NCBI GenBank assembly: GCA_900539345.1
Contig: UQBS01000003.1
Span: 50,525-114,524 of the forward strand
From: an uncultured Coriobacteriaceae bacterium
GTDB lineage: Bacteria; Actinomycetota; Coriobacteriia; Coriobacteriales; UMGS124
Direction of reading: 5' to 3'
Length of the DNA: 64,000 bases
The notes below the pieces were generated by a model. That model worked only from the letters and a program-made list of their open reading frames with translations. It made no database searches and was not told the DNA's origin. The first letter of the stretch is position 1. Every line of letters begins with the position of its first letter. Position numbers and translations under genes: made by a program. Shown piece after piece: positions 25,825-34,930 of the stretch.

Positions 25825-27495
25825 ATGGCACTGCGCATACCAAAGGTGAGCCTTCATGTGGAGGCAGCCGACGAGGGCGACTTGGGAGAGGTGCACGGCG
25901 AGGCACTGGGCTTGGGCCTCATGCTTCTGCTTGCCCTCGACATGATGCTTGGAGGCGATCAGGGCTCGGGTGTCATGCCCGGCCTCATGCGTTACTCCTT
26001 CTGCGCGGCGGCGGCCGTCATGTTGCTCTGCGGCGCCCTTATCGACAAGCGCGTGCACGCGGTCTTCCGCACCTACAAGCCGGTTGTCGTCGCGATGGCG
26101 TTTTTCGTTCCCGGCGCCTTCTGCGGCATCGCCGGCGGCTACATGGACCCCTCGATGCAAACGACGTTTCCGCTCATCGGCGGCATCTGCAACGGCCTGA
26201 GCATGGGCCTGTTCGTCTTTTTGTGGGGCATCAGCTTCGGGCGCCTGGGCCTGCGCGACATCACGCTGAACTCCGTGATCGGCGTGATCGGCGCCATCGG
26301 CGCCTATGTTCTGCTGCGAACCTTCCTGCCCGAGTCCCCTTTGCTGCATGCCGTCATCTCGCTTTTGCAGCTCGCCCACCTGGTGCTTCTGCGCACGCGC
26401 GTGACCGACCACCTGCCCGACCCCGGCATGCGCGAGAACACCTATTTCGCCGAACTCAAGGTCAAGCGTGGGTCGCTTGCACTCGTGACGTTCCCCGCAA
26501 TGTTCTGCATGGGCCTGATCCTGGGCAATATCATCATGCACGCAGGAGTCATCATGAAGCCGCAGACGGGCTTTGTGGGAGCACTTCTGTGCGTCGCTCT
26601 GTCGCTTGTGGGAGGCGCGCTGGTGCTTGCGGTGTGCACGATGGTTAGAAGGCGTGACCAATCGTTCGGCAGGGCATTTCGCTCCATGGTGCCCATCATC
26701 GCCATTCTCATGCCGCCTTTAGCCCTCTCCGTCACCCAGGGCCTGTCTTTTGACAACCAGCTGCTGCTCATCAACTTCACCATTGTGGCCTCGATGGCGT
26801 GGGCCTACCTGGGGTCGCTTGCCCAGGGCTTCCGCCTGTCGCCGATGTTCCTGTTCGGCCTGGGGCAGGGTGGCCTCGCACTGGGCTACGTGCTCGCCGC
26901 GCCCGTCAACGCGCTCATCGCAAACACCATCGCACAGAACATGCCGAGCAACGTGCTCGCCCTTGTGGTAAGCCTCATCGCGCTTGCAATCGCCAGCTCG
27001 CTGCTGCCCCGCCGTGAGGACATCATGGCCATCGTGGTGCACTCCTTCAAGCCGGCGGAGATGTGGGGCGCCGACGAGGAGGTCGAAGGCACTCAGAGTG
27101 ACGGCGCCCAGACCGCACGGCAGGCCGGGGCCTGGGAGGCGGGGGCCGAGCGCGCGGGACGACGCGACGACAACGCCATCCCCAAGAGCCATGGCGGCAC
27201 GCCGTATGCCCAGCCCACGCCGCTGGCGGCCGCAGGCGCCGTCGCCGAGACCGACGAGGTGCGCAAGGGTCGCTTCGTGCGCCGCTGCGAGTACGTCGCC
27301 GACACCTACCTGCTGTCGCGCCGCGAGACCGACGTGCTCTTCCTGCTGGCAAAGGGGCGCAACGTCAACTACATCACCCAGCAGCTCTGTATCTCCGAGG
27401 GCACCGCGAAAACACACGTAAACCACGTGTACAAAAAGTGCGGCGTGCACTCCCGCCAGGAGCTCATCTGCCTCATCGACTCCTTCGACGCGTAG
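25825..27495 (+). CDS. Membrane-anchored LuxR-family transcriptional regulator
   Basis: About 556 residues. The start at 25825 (MALRIPK) follows GGGGGGA; an ATG 24 bp earlier is less favoured. Around ten to twelve hydrophobic helices span residues ~30-405, then an Ala/Gly/Glu-rich linker (~410-470), then a LuxR HTH (LSRRETDVLFLLAKGRNVNYITQQLCISEGTAKTHVNHVYKKCGVHSR). The divergent neighbour is the molybdopterin oxidoreductase operon, which it probably controls in response to the enzyme's substrate, as known for related gut Actinobacteria. Confidence 0.86.
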   Translation: MALRIPKVSLHVEAADEGDLGEVHGEALGLGLMLLLALDMMLGGDQGSGVMPGLMRYSFCAAAAVMLLCGALIDKRVHAVFRTYKPVVVAMAFFVPGAFCGIAGGYMDPSMQTTFPLIGGICNGLSMGLFVFLWGISFGRLGLRDITLNSVIGVIGAIGAYVLLRTFLPESPLLHAVISLLQLAHLVLLRTRVTDHLPDPGMRENTYFAELKVKRGSLALVTFPAMFCMGLILGNIIMHAGVIMKPQTGFVGALLCVALSLVGGALVLAVCTMVRRRDQSFGRAFRSMVPIIAILMPPLALSVTQGLSFDNQLLLINFTIVASMAWAYLGSLAQGFRLSPMFLFGLGQGGLALGYVLAAPVNALIANTIAQNMPSNVLALVVSLIALAIASSLLPRREDIMAIVVHSFKPAEMWGADEEVEGTQSDGAQTARQAGAWEAGAERAGRRDDNAIPKSHGGTPYAQPTPLAAAGAVAETDEVRKGRFVRRCEYVADTYLLSRRETDVLFLLAKGRNVNYITQQLCISEGTAKTHVNHVYKKCGVHSRQELICLIDSFDA

Positions 27496-27532
27496 GGGCG
27501 AACGGGCACCCGACAGACACGGCCCAAACGAG

Positions 27533-27583
27533 AAAAGGCCGCCCGCATAAGCCGCTTTGAACGGCTGTGCGGGCGGCCTTTTG
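27533..27583. terminator. Bidirectional terminator after LuxR gene
   Basis: AAAAGGCCGCCCGCA pairs with TGCGGGCGGCCTTTT, with an inner CCG/CGG stem; A-tract on one side and T-tract on the other. Confidence 0.88.
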
Positions 27584-27605
27584 CGTGCCGACGCTGAAAA
27601 TCTAC

Positions 27606-27728
27606 GTACGTTTGCGTTTTAATGTCTCACCCTTCTGTAGGGCGACATTGGACCACATCATCGTCCCAGGTAGATGGGGAGCAGCAAACGAGACTACTGA
27701 CCCCTCTCCCATTAAAACGCAAACATGC
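27606..27728. repeat. 123-bp element with terminal inverted repeats, copy 1
   Basis: Ends are 19-bp inverted repeats (27606-27624 and 27710-27728, 17 of 19 matching; core TTTGCGTTTTAATG). A second 123-bp copy with the same ends lies at 45107-45229. In opposite orientation both contain CATCTACCTG at exactly the same distance from the end. It sits between convergent genes. Confidence 0.6.
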
Positions 27729-27750
27729 GTTGTTTTTTGTCCGCCTGGAC

Positions 27751-29529
27751 CTAGGGACGCAGGCCCAAGACGCTGGAACAGTACTGTTGGCCGCTCATGG
27801 TAGCCGGGGTCTCGGCTCCGAGGGCCTCGAGCGCCACCGTGGGTCGCAGGAGCGCGACCTGCTCCCCCGCCTCTGTGCGCGTGCGGTGAAACGAGGCGCC
27901 CAAACGCCGCGCCGCCTCGGCGGGCATGCGCTGGATATACGAGACCACAAGCTCATCGGTGCAGGCAGACAGGGTCGTACTGAGCTGCTTGGCATCGGCG
28001 AGCCCTTCGTTGGCACCTAAGGCGACCACAAGGCGCGGGCGCACGCCCACAAGCGCATCGGGACGACAGATGTAGGCGCGCTTGTCCATGAGAGGCACGA
28101 CCTCGCCGTGGACACGGACGCCGTAAGCCTCGACGGGCGCCATGGCCAGGCCGGGGTCGAAGACGCTGCGCTGGGCAACGGCGAAAAGACCGGCGGCGTC
28201 CAAGGCGACAAGGTCGTCACCCAAAAGCGGGAACAGCTGGCGAAACGCCGGGGTCCTCGCCGGGTCGATGGCCTCAAGCAGGCGAAAACCTCGCGGGATG
28301 GCCGCACAGGCCTTGAAGAGCACCTCCGCCTCATGGACGCGCGCTGCGAGCTGGCGTGCTCCGGAGAAGGGTGCATTGCCCGCGTCGACCTCGGCGCAGA
28401 TATCCTGCAACGCCTGGACAATACCCTTGCTCCCAGACGCCGCGTAGGACTGGAGGTTTGCCCAGGCAGTCGCACCGAGGTCCGTGTAGCCCAGCGAGCA
28501 CCAGGTACGCCAGCTTACCACGTCATCCTCGTCGGCCAAAAGACCCAGGGCGGCAAAGCAGCGCAAGGGGGCGCAACCTTTCGGATCGCGAGGGTCGCAG
28601 GCAAGGGGGCCGACGTAAGCCGTGTCGCACACCTCGATGCCAGCATTCATAAGCGACTGCGAGATGCGGCGTGCCCAGGCGCGATTGGGCGGGACGAGGG
28701 CCACGGGGCCTTCGCCCACGCGTGCGCCGGATAGCGCGCGATCGGCAAGCGCGGTAATGCCCGCGGCCTCCTCAGCGGCATCGCCCCACTTCACGGCTTG
28801 AGAACGGGCCGCGTTCATGCGGCGGGAGGGCTGAGGCAAAGCATGGGCGCCTTCGGAGCCCGCGAGGGAAAGAAACGCCCGCGGGTCGGCCCCATCTGCA
28901 TCCGAGGCGCCTTTGCGATCGGCGTCGCCCACAAGGAAGAGGCTTGCCTGGGCAAGATGTGCCACAAGCCTCAAAGCCTCGAACGGCACCACGTCGGCGT
29001 CGTCGACAAGGACGTGAGCCACACAGAGCTCGCCCTCCCCTGCTGCAGCAAGTCGGGCGCGAGCCTGGGCAACAAGGGACTCCGGCAGCACGGCATCGCG
29101 TGCGATAAGGGCATCGAGCAGGGCTTTCAGGCAGGCGTCCTGCTCCTGCCCATCAGAGGGAGCATCATCCCTGCTTGTCCACATGGCCACCGCCTGGTTC
29201 TGGGCGCACGCGATGTCCTCGGCAGAGAAACCTGCTGCACGCAGGTCGGCAAGGAGAAGCGCGCGCTCCGTGGCACCGAGCACACGTGGGGAACCCGCCA
29301 GCTCGTGGGCAAGCCTGCGCCAGGAGACAACGTGGGGCGTGCGGTCCTCGCCAAAGTCGGCGACAAGGCGTATTGCCAGCTCAAGGGCCCCATCGGCATT
29401 CGGCGTCACCACAAGCACGTCTGCAGGCGCAGCACCGACGTCCAGCACGTCATGCACGCGCGCGACAAGCGCCCGCGTCTTGCCCGAGCAGGCACCGCCC
29501 GTCAGGACCTCGACCTTGGGGGCGCTCAT
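27751..29529 (-). CDS. Diverged UvrD/AddAB-like helicase paralogue
   Basis: A 592-residue protein with Walker A GGACSGKTRAL near residue 10 and a motif II-like VLVDDADVVP in place of the usual DEFQD. The motif VI region (TTLSACTDELVVSYIQRM) keeps the shape of SF1 helicases but lacks the conserved Arg. It is shorter than UvrD/AddA (~700-1200) and has no nuclease domain. A paralogue lies two genes upstream at 30479-32503 (shared DPND/DEDD-W-CWC and VALGANEG-like segments). Start at 29529, two bases after the preceding stop, so translation is coupled. Catalytic competence is uncertain. Confidence 0.68.
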   Translation of the reverse strand: MSAPKVEVLTGGACSGKTRALVARVHDVLDVGAAPADVLVVTPNADGALELAIRLVADFGEDRTPHVVSWRRLAHELAGSPRVLGATERALLLADLRAAGFSAEDIACAQNQAVAMWTSRDDAPSDGQEQDACLKALLDALIARDAVLPESLVAQARARLAAAGEGELCVAHVLVDDADVVPFEALRLVAHLAQASLFLVGDADRKGASDADGADPRAFLSLAGSEGAHALPQPSRRMNAARSQAVKWGDAAEEAAGITALADRALSGARVGEGPVALVPPNRAWARRISQSLMNAGIEVCDTAYVGPLACDPRDPKGCAPLRCFAALGLLADEDDVVSWRTWCSLGYTDLGATAWANLQSYAASGSKGIVQALQDICAEVDAGNAPFSGARQLAARVHEAEVLFKACAAIPRGFRLLEAIDPARTPAFRQLFPLLGDDLVALDAAGLFAVAQRSVFDPGLAMAPVEAYGVRVHGEVVPLMDKRAYICRPDALVGVRPRLVVALGANEGLADAKQLSTTLSACTDELVVSYIQRMPAEAARRLGASFHRTRTEAGEQVALLRPTVALEALGAETPATMSGQQYCSSVLGLRP

Positions 29530-29531
29530 GG

Positions 29532-30455
29532 CTAGGCCCACGTTCCAGCGACACTGTCGAGCGTGCGTACGGTGCCATCGGCCAAACGCACGTCCCACAT
29601 CGTGTAATCCAGGCTTGCCAGGTTGTCGCTTGCGTGCTTCAGACGCGCAGGAGCCTCGGGTTCGGCAGGCTGCTCCCCACCTGCGGGAACTTCCTTTTCT
29701 ACAGGCTCACCACCCTCGGCAGGCACAGCGTCCTCGGCAGGCTGTTCAGCCGCATCGTCGCAGGCAGATTGTTCATCACCCGAGAGCCTGATGCTCTCGG
29801 CAGGGACAGCCTGAGCCTCGCCGGCCTCAGCAGGGGCGGCCTGGGCCTCATCAGCCTGGACCTCGGCGACCTCGCCATCCGTAGGCTCTCCCTCGCCAGC
29901 GGCCTTCGCTGCAGCGGCGGCCTCGGCCTGCACGCGGGCCTTCTCAACCTGCTCGGCCAGGCTTACAGCGGCAGGCGCCTCGATACCCGCCATGTCGGCA
30001 GGCAGCACGCCCTGGGCAAGCAGCTCGCGCACGCGGCTGGCAACAGCCACCACGTCGGGCAGCTCGTCGCCCTGTGCGCAGGCGATACCGAAAGCGTAAG
30101 GCTTCATGTCGAGCTCGACGCGGTCATAGGAAACCGTCTGATGGCCCGCCTCGCTGCGCGACTTGTTGAAGTTGGCGATGGTGGAGGCGACCTTGTACGC
30201 CTTGGCCTCAAGCCAGGTGCGCATGGCGTCCCACATCTGGTCGCCCTCGCCCTCGCTCGTCCAATACGGCCTGCTCATGCGGCAAATGAGGCGCATCTCG
30301 TTGTTCACAGGAGCCTCAGGCGCGCAAGGCTCGTGCGAAACCACCGTGATGGGGCCCACGTAGGCAAAGGAGCGCTTGATGTCGGCCGCAACGTCGGCGT
30401 TGTGCTCGCGGGAGTCGAGGCTGACCTTCTCGATGAGGGAGGGATGGATGAGCAT
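29532..30455 (-). CDS. Acidic hypothetical protein between two helicase-like genes
   Basis: A 307-residue protein, not recognised. The start at 30455 (MLIHPSLIEKVSL) has GGAGA upstream; the TTG at 30467 is rejected. The N-terminal ~150 residues look folded (EMRLICRMSRPYWTS, VELDMKPYAFGIACAQG). Residues ~155-275 are Ala/Glu/Pro-rich repeats of the EAQAVPAE kind. The last ~30 residues (NLASLDYTMWDVRLADGTVRTLDSV) look like a short conserved tail. Placed between the helicase paralogues with minimal spacing, it probably works with them, perhaps as a linker or partner subunit. Confidence 0.7.
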   Translation of the reverse strand: MLIHPSLIEKVSLDSREHNADVAADIKRSFAYVGPITVVSHEPCAPEAPVNNEMRLICRMSRPYWTSEGEGDQMWDAMRTWLEAKAYKVASTIANFNKSRSEAGHQTVSYDRVELDMKPYAFGIACAQGDELPDVVAVASRVRELLAQGVLPADMAGIEAPAAVSLAEQVEKARVQAEAAAAAKAAGEGEPTDGEVAEVQADEAQAAPAEAGEAQAVPAESIRLSGDEQSACDDAAEQPAEDAVPAEGGEPVEKEVPAGGEQPAEPEAPARLKHASDNLASLDYTMWDVRLADGTVRTLDSVAGTWA

Positions 30456-30478
30456 GGAAGTCTCCAATTCGTTGTTTT

Positions 30479-32503
30479 CTAGGCGTTAACGCGAGCCGGC
30501 GTGAAGTCCTTCAACAGGGAGCCGCTCGGAAGCGGAGCCAGACCCCAGGCATGCAACGCGTAGGTGAGCAAGTCGCTGGGACGAACGGTGGTCGTGCGCT
30601 TGCCGTCGGCACCCATGGCAACCTTGTAGCCCTTGAGGTGAGTGCGCTCGGCAAGCTCCAGGTCACAGCGAGCAAAACCCGTAAACACAAGGTCGCCCGT
30701 GGCACACGAAGCAAGGCGGTACATGTCCGCGCGAGCCCGTGCGTCCAAGGCGGCGCGGGCGTCAAAGTCGGCTTCTGCCAGGTCAAAGTAGGCGTGGTCG
30801 GGCATCCAGCCGTTCATGAGGCCGCACACCACAACGTGGGTCGCCTTAAGGGCGCTCGCCTGGTCGTACATGGCCACCCTCACGGCGCCAGGCTTGGAAA
30901 CTCCACCCTGCGCAAGCGCCTGAGCACAGGCGAGAAGCTCAGCCGCCCCAGCGTCTTCGCCCGCGACGGCGTCGGCAACCAGGCCAGCGTACACGGAAGG
31001 CACCGCCTCCATGCCCAGCCCCTCGGCCAGGCGCGCAAGCAGCTCGGAGCCATGCAGGGCGCCCAGCTCGTCGATCATCGCGCGGCCCTGGCGGTACGCA
31101 ACAAGCGTCGATTCCTGACCGGGAACCTCGGGGGCCATACCCTCGTCGAGCAGCCCCAGCGCCTCGCCCAGACCGATGCCGCGCTGCCGGGCAAGCTCCT
31201 CGATGCCAGTGAAGATGTTGCTTCGGGCCAGGTAGTCGCCGCACCCGCACCAGCAACGCCATGCCAGCGAGTCATTGGGGTCGGCAAGCAACGCCAGCGC
31301 GGTGTACATGCGGCCCGTGCGGCACGCGTCCAGGTCGCGGAAGGAGCCGCCCGCCACGCGGCGACCGTCGCGCTCCTCAAGGGCGATGCCCTTCTCACGC
31401 AGGGCACGGCAGACACGACCGAACCACGCGCGGTTGGGAGCAAGCACACAGATGCCGGCAGGGTCGGCGCCCTCCTCGACAAGCCCGGCAACGTAGGCCG
31501 CAACGCCCGCGACCTCCTCATCGGGGCCGGCATAGACGCGCTGCGACACACCCTCGACGGGCTGGGCGGCAGCGGCGACCTCGTAGGCCTGCGCCGTCTC
31601 GACTTTGCCCCTGCTTTCGACAAGGCCAAGCGAGAGCGCACCGAGATAGCCGCTCGAGGCAAGCTGAGAGGCGGCGGCGACCGCTCCAGTCGCAGGCGCC
31701 ACGAGCTCAACCGCGACAACTTCGGGGTTGCGCTGGCCAAACTCCGCGATACCGGCCGGGTAAGGGAACGGGTCGGCGCCCTGGCGCTCGAGCGTCTCAT
31801 CGGCAAAGGCCCACAGCGTTGCCGGCTTGAGCAGGTCAAACAGAATCTGGCTAGCGCGATTCAGACAATGGTAGTCGTCGACCACGATGTGACGCACGCC
31901 ACAGGCATCCGCCATCTCGGGGTGGGCACGCAGGCAGCGCACGGCAAGGTTCGAGACCTCGCAGTCGAGGATCGCGTCATAGGCGCCCAGGTGACGGTAG
32001 AGCGCGTCGAGCACGGCCTGCTCGCGTGGGTCGATGATGAAGCTCGCCATGTCGTCATCGGCAAGCTCGGTCAGACTCTTGCGGAAGAAACCGAGCATGC
32101 CCTTGAGGCGGCGTGCCGGCACGCCCGTGGCGCGCATGTCCTCGAGCAGAAACGACTCCTCAAAGTCGCACAGCACATGGGGGCGACGACCGATGACGGC
32201 GTGAGCCTCAGGCGCGTCAAGAAGCGCGAGCTCGAAATCGCGTGCCGTGCAGACGCGCACACCCTGCGCGGATTCACCCAGTCCACCTGCCATGTCACGG
32301 GCAGCCGTGGACGTGGGGGCAACAACGAGAATCTCGCCTGCAGGCACGCCGGCTTCAAGAAGGTCACGCACGTGGGCGCAAGCCAGCGAGGTCTTGCCAG
32401 AGTTGGCGACGCCGCGCACAAGCACGCGCGTGGCGTCGGCCGCAGGGACGGAGCAAGCCGCTTCAGAGGCGCAGGAACGGGAGCAAGTAGAATCAATAGC
32501 CAT
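30479..32503 (-). CDS. Diverged UvrD/AddB-like helicase paralogue
   Basis: A 674-residue protein with Walker A GVANSGKTSLA (~residue 33-43) and HIVVDDYHCLN at the motif II position, Asp-Asp rather than Asp-Glu. The C-terminal ADMYRLASCATGDLVFTGFAR region recalls motif VI. No 4Fe-4S nuclease cysteines are visible. The ATG at 32503 has AGAGGTG upstream, 13 bp after the stop of the ferredoxin gene. Part of the same minus-strand run as the NapG/NapH-like genes. Its partner is the paralogue at 27751-29529; whether they form an AddAB-like complex is inference. Confidence 0.7.
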   Translation of the reverse strand: MAIDSTCSRSCASEAACSVPAADATRVLVRGVANSGKTSLACAHVRDLLEAGVPAGEILVVAPTSTAARDMAGGLGESAQGVRVCTARDFELALLDAPEAHAVIGRRPHVLCDFEESFLLEDMRATGVPARRLKGMLGFFRKSLTELADDDMASFIIDPREQAVLDALYRHLGAYDAILDCEVSNLAVRCLRAHPEMADACGVRHIVVDDYHCLNRASQILFDLLKPATLWAFADETLERQGADPFPYPAGIAEFGQRNPEVVAVELVAPATGAVAAASQLASSGYLGALSLGLVESRGKVETAQAYEVAAAAQPVEGVSQRVYAGPDEEVAGVAAYVAGLVEEGADPAGICVLAPNRAWFGRVCRALREKGIALEERDGRRVAGGSFRDLDACRTGRMYTALALLADPNDSLAWRCWCGCGDYLARSNIFTGIEELARQRGIGLGEALGLLDEGMAPEVPGQESTLVAYRQGRAMIDELGALHGSELLARLAEGLGMEAVPSVYAGLVADAVAGEDAGAAELLACAQALAQGGVSKPGAVRVAMYDQASALKATHVVVCGLMNGWMPDHAYFDLAEADFDARAALDARARADMYRLASCATGDLVFTGFARCDLELAERTHLKGYKVAMGADGKRTTTVRPSDLLTYALHAWGLAPLPSGSLLKDFTPARVNA

Positions 32504-32516
32504 GTCGGGCACCTCT

Positions 32517-33755
32517 TTAGCGCTCGTAGAGCTGGTCGCAATGGATAATCTTCTTCAAGGCACTGAGCATCGTGTGGGGGCCTCCGCGCCTGTCGCGCAC
32601 GCGGGGCATCTCGAAGCTCTCGGTGACGCATCCGCCGGCAACCTCGCTGGAAAGGACGTCCTCGTACAAGGTGAGGGCGTCGGTGGGGCACACGTCGGTG
32701 CAGCAGCGGCACTTCACGCAGTCAGCGGGGCGATGCTCCAGGACGACGTCGCCGTCTTCCCCCTCCACCTTGGCAATGGCGCCGGTGGGGCAGAAGGTGG
32801 CGCACATGAGGCAGCCCTTGCAGCGCGAGACGTCGATGCTCACGCGCCCCCACAGGCGCGTCTCGATCGCAGCCTCGGCGGGATCGCCGAGCTCAGCCAG
32901 GGCGTCGAGCAGGCGCTCGCGACGGTCGGGCAGAAAGTGGGGCAGCGTGCCATCGAGCATCGCCTTGAGAACGCCGGGTGCCTGGTCGGCGCCGGCGCCC
33001 GCTAGCCCATCGTCACCCTCGCCCTGCTCGCCTGCGCCCGTCTCCCGCTCGTCCTGGGGAACAAACATCCCCGCAACCGTGTCTCCCACCTGGGAAAACA
33101 CCTCACGGCGCGAGCTGTCGAAACCAGGGGCGACCTGCGTGGGACGCTCGTCGGCCTCGGCCAGGCGCACGCAGCGCGGCAGCTTCTCACGCACCTCGAC
33201 GCGCATCGGGCTCCCCCAAGTCTCAAGCAGCAGGTTCGCGTTGTCCACGACCTCGGCATAGGTGTGCATGCCCGGAGAGCGTGGGCAGCACTCGCAGGGA
33301 CCGTGCGCCAGCAAAACGCGCTTGGCACCACGCGCCGCTGCGTCAACGAGCAACGACTCCTCCACGCGCCCCAGGCACGTCACATGCACGGCACGGTCGG
33401 CGTCGATGGTGTCGGCGTTGCGGCGCCACAGGGAGTCACAGGCCACGACGAGCGTGTCACCGCAGGCCTCAAGCGCCTCGTGAGCGCGCACCGCAAGCTC
33501 GGCGTCGGCCGGGTGGCGAGCCTCCAAAGCGCAGGTGGGGCACACCGTGGCGCACGTGCCGCAACCAACGCACAGGTCGGGGTCGACGTTGACCGCACCG
33601 TCCTCCACGCTGATGGCGCCCGACGTGCACGCCTGCGCGCAGCGCATGCAGCTCGCGTGACGGTTGCGCACCACAACGCAGCGGTAGGGGTACACGTTGA
33701 GGTCGGAGCTCTGCAGACGCGCAAGCAGCGCGGCGGCCGAATCGACCTTAGCCAT
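32517..33755 (-). CDS. Multi-cluster 4Fe-4S protein with MvhD-like middle domain
   Basis: A 412-residue protein. The N-terminus has two ferredoxin motifs (CMRCAQAC, CVGCGTCATVCPTCA). The middle ~100 residues carry VHVTCLGRVEESLLVDAAARGAKRVLL and CECC, recalling the MvhD/HdrA-type hydrogenase-delta fold. After an acidic linker, two more motifs follow (CKGCLMCATFCPTGA, CVKCRCCTDVCPTDA). The start at 33755 overlaps the napH-like stop by 8 bp (ATGGCTAA), so the two are co-translated. Likely a cytoplasmic electron relay tied to the quinol dehydrogenase; the exact partner is unknown. Confidence 0.78.
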   Translation of the reverse strand: MAKVDSAAALLARLQSSDLNVYPYRCVVVRNRHASCMRCAQACTSGAISVEDGAVNVDPDLCVGCGTCATVCPTCALEARHPADAELAVRAHEALEACGDTLVVACDSLWRRNADTIDADRAVHVTCLGRVEESLLVDAAARGAKRVLLAHGPCECCPRSPGMHTYAEVVDNANLLLETWGSPMRVEVREKLPRCVRLAEADERPTQVAPGFDSSRREVFSQVGDTVAGMFVPQDERETGAGEQGEGDDGLAGAGADQAPGVLKAMLDGTLPHFLPDRRERLLDALAELGDPAEAAIETRLWGRVSIDVSRCKGCLMCATFCPTGAIAKVEGEDGDVVLEHRPADCVKCRCCTDVCPTDALTLYEDVLSSEVAGGCVTESFEMPRVRDRRGGPHTMLSALKKIIHCDQLYER

Positions 33756-34926
33756 CCTCACGCACCCCCTCACACTCATAAGCCTGCCTGGCAGATGCGC
33801 CAGCCTTGGGCAGGAACGGAACGGAAATCGCATGCGCCGGGCACGCCTCCACGCAGGCACGGCACTTCACGCACTCGTTGATGGCCACGGGGCTCTCGGC
33901 AAGGTTGCGCAGGTCGATGCCCTCGGGGCACGCCGCATGGCAGCGCCCGCAATGCGCGCCGCGCGTCTCCTCCAGGCACATGTCCTTGTCGATCGTGGGC
34001 ACGAACGTGCGGTTGCCCTTCGACACGAGCGACATGAGGGCGCCGAGCGGGCAGATGCGGTGGCACCACTTGCGGGCAAGGAACAGCTCGGCGATGAGCA
34101 GGGCGGGCACCACGAGAAGCGCCCAGGAAACAGAGCCGCCGAACAGCCTCAGTACCAGGAAGATGGTGGCAAAGGTGAGGCCAATGGGGCAGATGAGGCA
34201 AAACACCGGGAAGCCGAACACGGCAGCGGACAAAAGCGTGCCGCCCAGCACGAAATGACGGCTGTCAACGGCCTTGCCGCGCGCCTTAGCGCAACCCGAG
34301 CAACCCTGCGAGCAGGAACCCTTCTCCTTGCCAGTCACAGCCTTGCGGCCGCCCTCGCAGTCGCCGTCGCGCAGACCCAAGATGCGCTCAACGAAAGGCA
34401 CCGAGCAAATCCACGAGCAGAAGGCGCGTCCAAACAGCAGGATGAGCGCCAAAGCGATGACGAGGCTGATGAGCACGCGCGGCACGAGCGTCTTGCTCGC
34501 AAGCAGGCTCGAAAGCGCGCCCATGGGGCAGATGGCCGAGATGGACTCCCACCCGAACGCCGAGATGTTGCCCAGTGGCACCATGGCAACGAAGGCAACG
34601 GCGCACACGAGCAACACGAGGGCCGGCAGGGCGCGACGGAACTTCGTGAGGCTACCGCCGCGCTTCTCGCCCGACCGAGGCTTGTAGCTGGCACGCTTGG
34701 CCTCGGGCGCAGGAACTTCCCCGTCCACAGCGGGCTTGCCTGCGGCTGCAAGTTGAGGCTTGCACGTGGCGCGCTTGGCCTTGGATGCCGCAGACTCCCC
34801 GCCCGAGGCGGCCTCGCCCGCGGACATCGCCTGAGGCTTGCAGCTGGCACGCTTGGCCTTCTTGGCAGGCGTGTCGGCCCCGGCACCGCCTGCAGTCTGC
34901 GGCTTGTAGCTCTTTTTCTTCTCCAT
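33748..34926 (-). CDS. napH: NapH-like membrane 4Fe-4S protein with repetitive N-terminus
   Basis: A 392-residue protein. The first ~90 residues are a basic, repetitive tail with four units of the type KAKRASCKPQ. Then come four to five membrane helices with the NapH/CcoG-type FCSWICSVPFVERIL and CHRICPLGALMSL motifs, and a C-terminal two-cluster ferredoxin part (CGRCHAACPEG, CVKCRACVEACPAHA). NapH, with NapG, oxidises menaquinol and passes electrons to periplasmic reductases. The tail repeats are not part of the family. Confidence 0.82.
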   Translation of the reverse strand: MEKKKSYKPQTAGGAGADTPAKKAKRASCKPQAMSAGEAASGGESAASKAKRATCKPQLAAAGKPAVDGEVPAPEAKRASYKPRSGEKRGGSLTKFRRALPALVLLVCAVAFVAMVPLGNISAFGWESISAICPMGALSSLLASKTLVPRVLISLVIALALILLFGRAFCSWICSVPFVERILGLRDGDCEGGRKAVTGKEKGSCSQGCSGCAKARGKAVDSRHFVLGGTLLSAAVFGFPVFCLICPIGLTFATIFLVLRLFGGSVSWALLVVPALLIAELFLARKWCHRICPLGALMSLVSKGNRTFVPTIDKDMCLEETRGAHCGRCHAACPEGIDLRNLAESPVAINECVKCRACVEACPAHAISVPFLPKAGASARQAYECEGVREDG

Positions 34927-34930
34927 GGTC

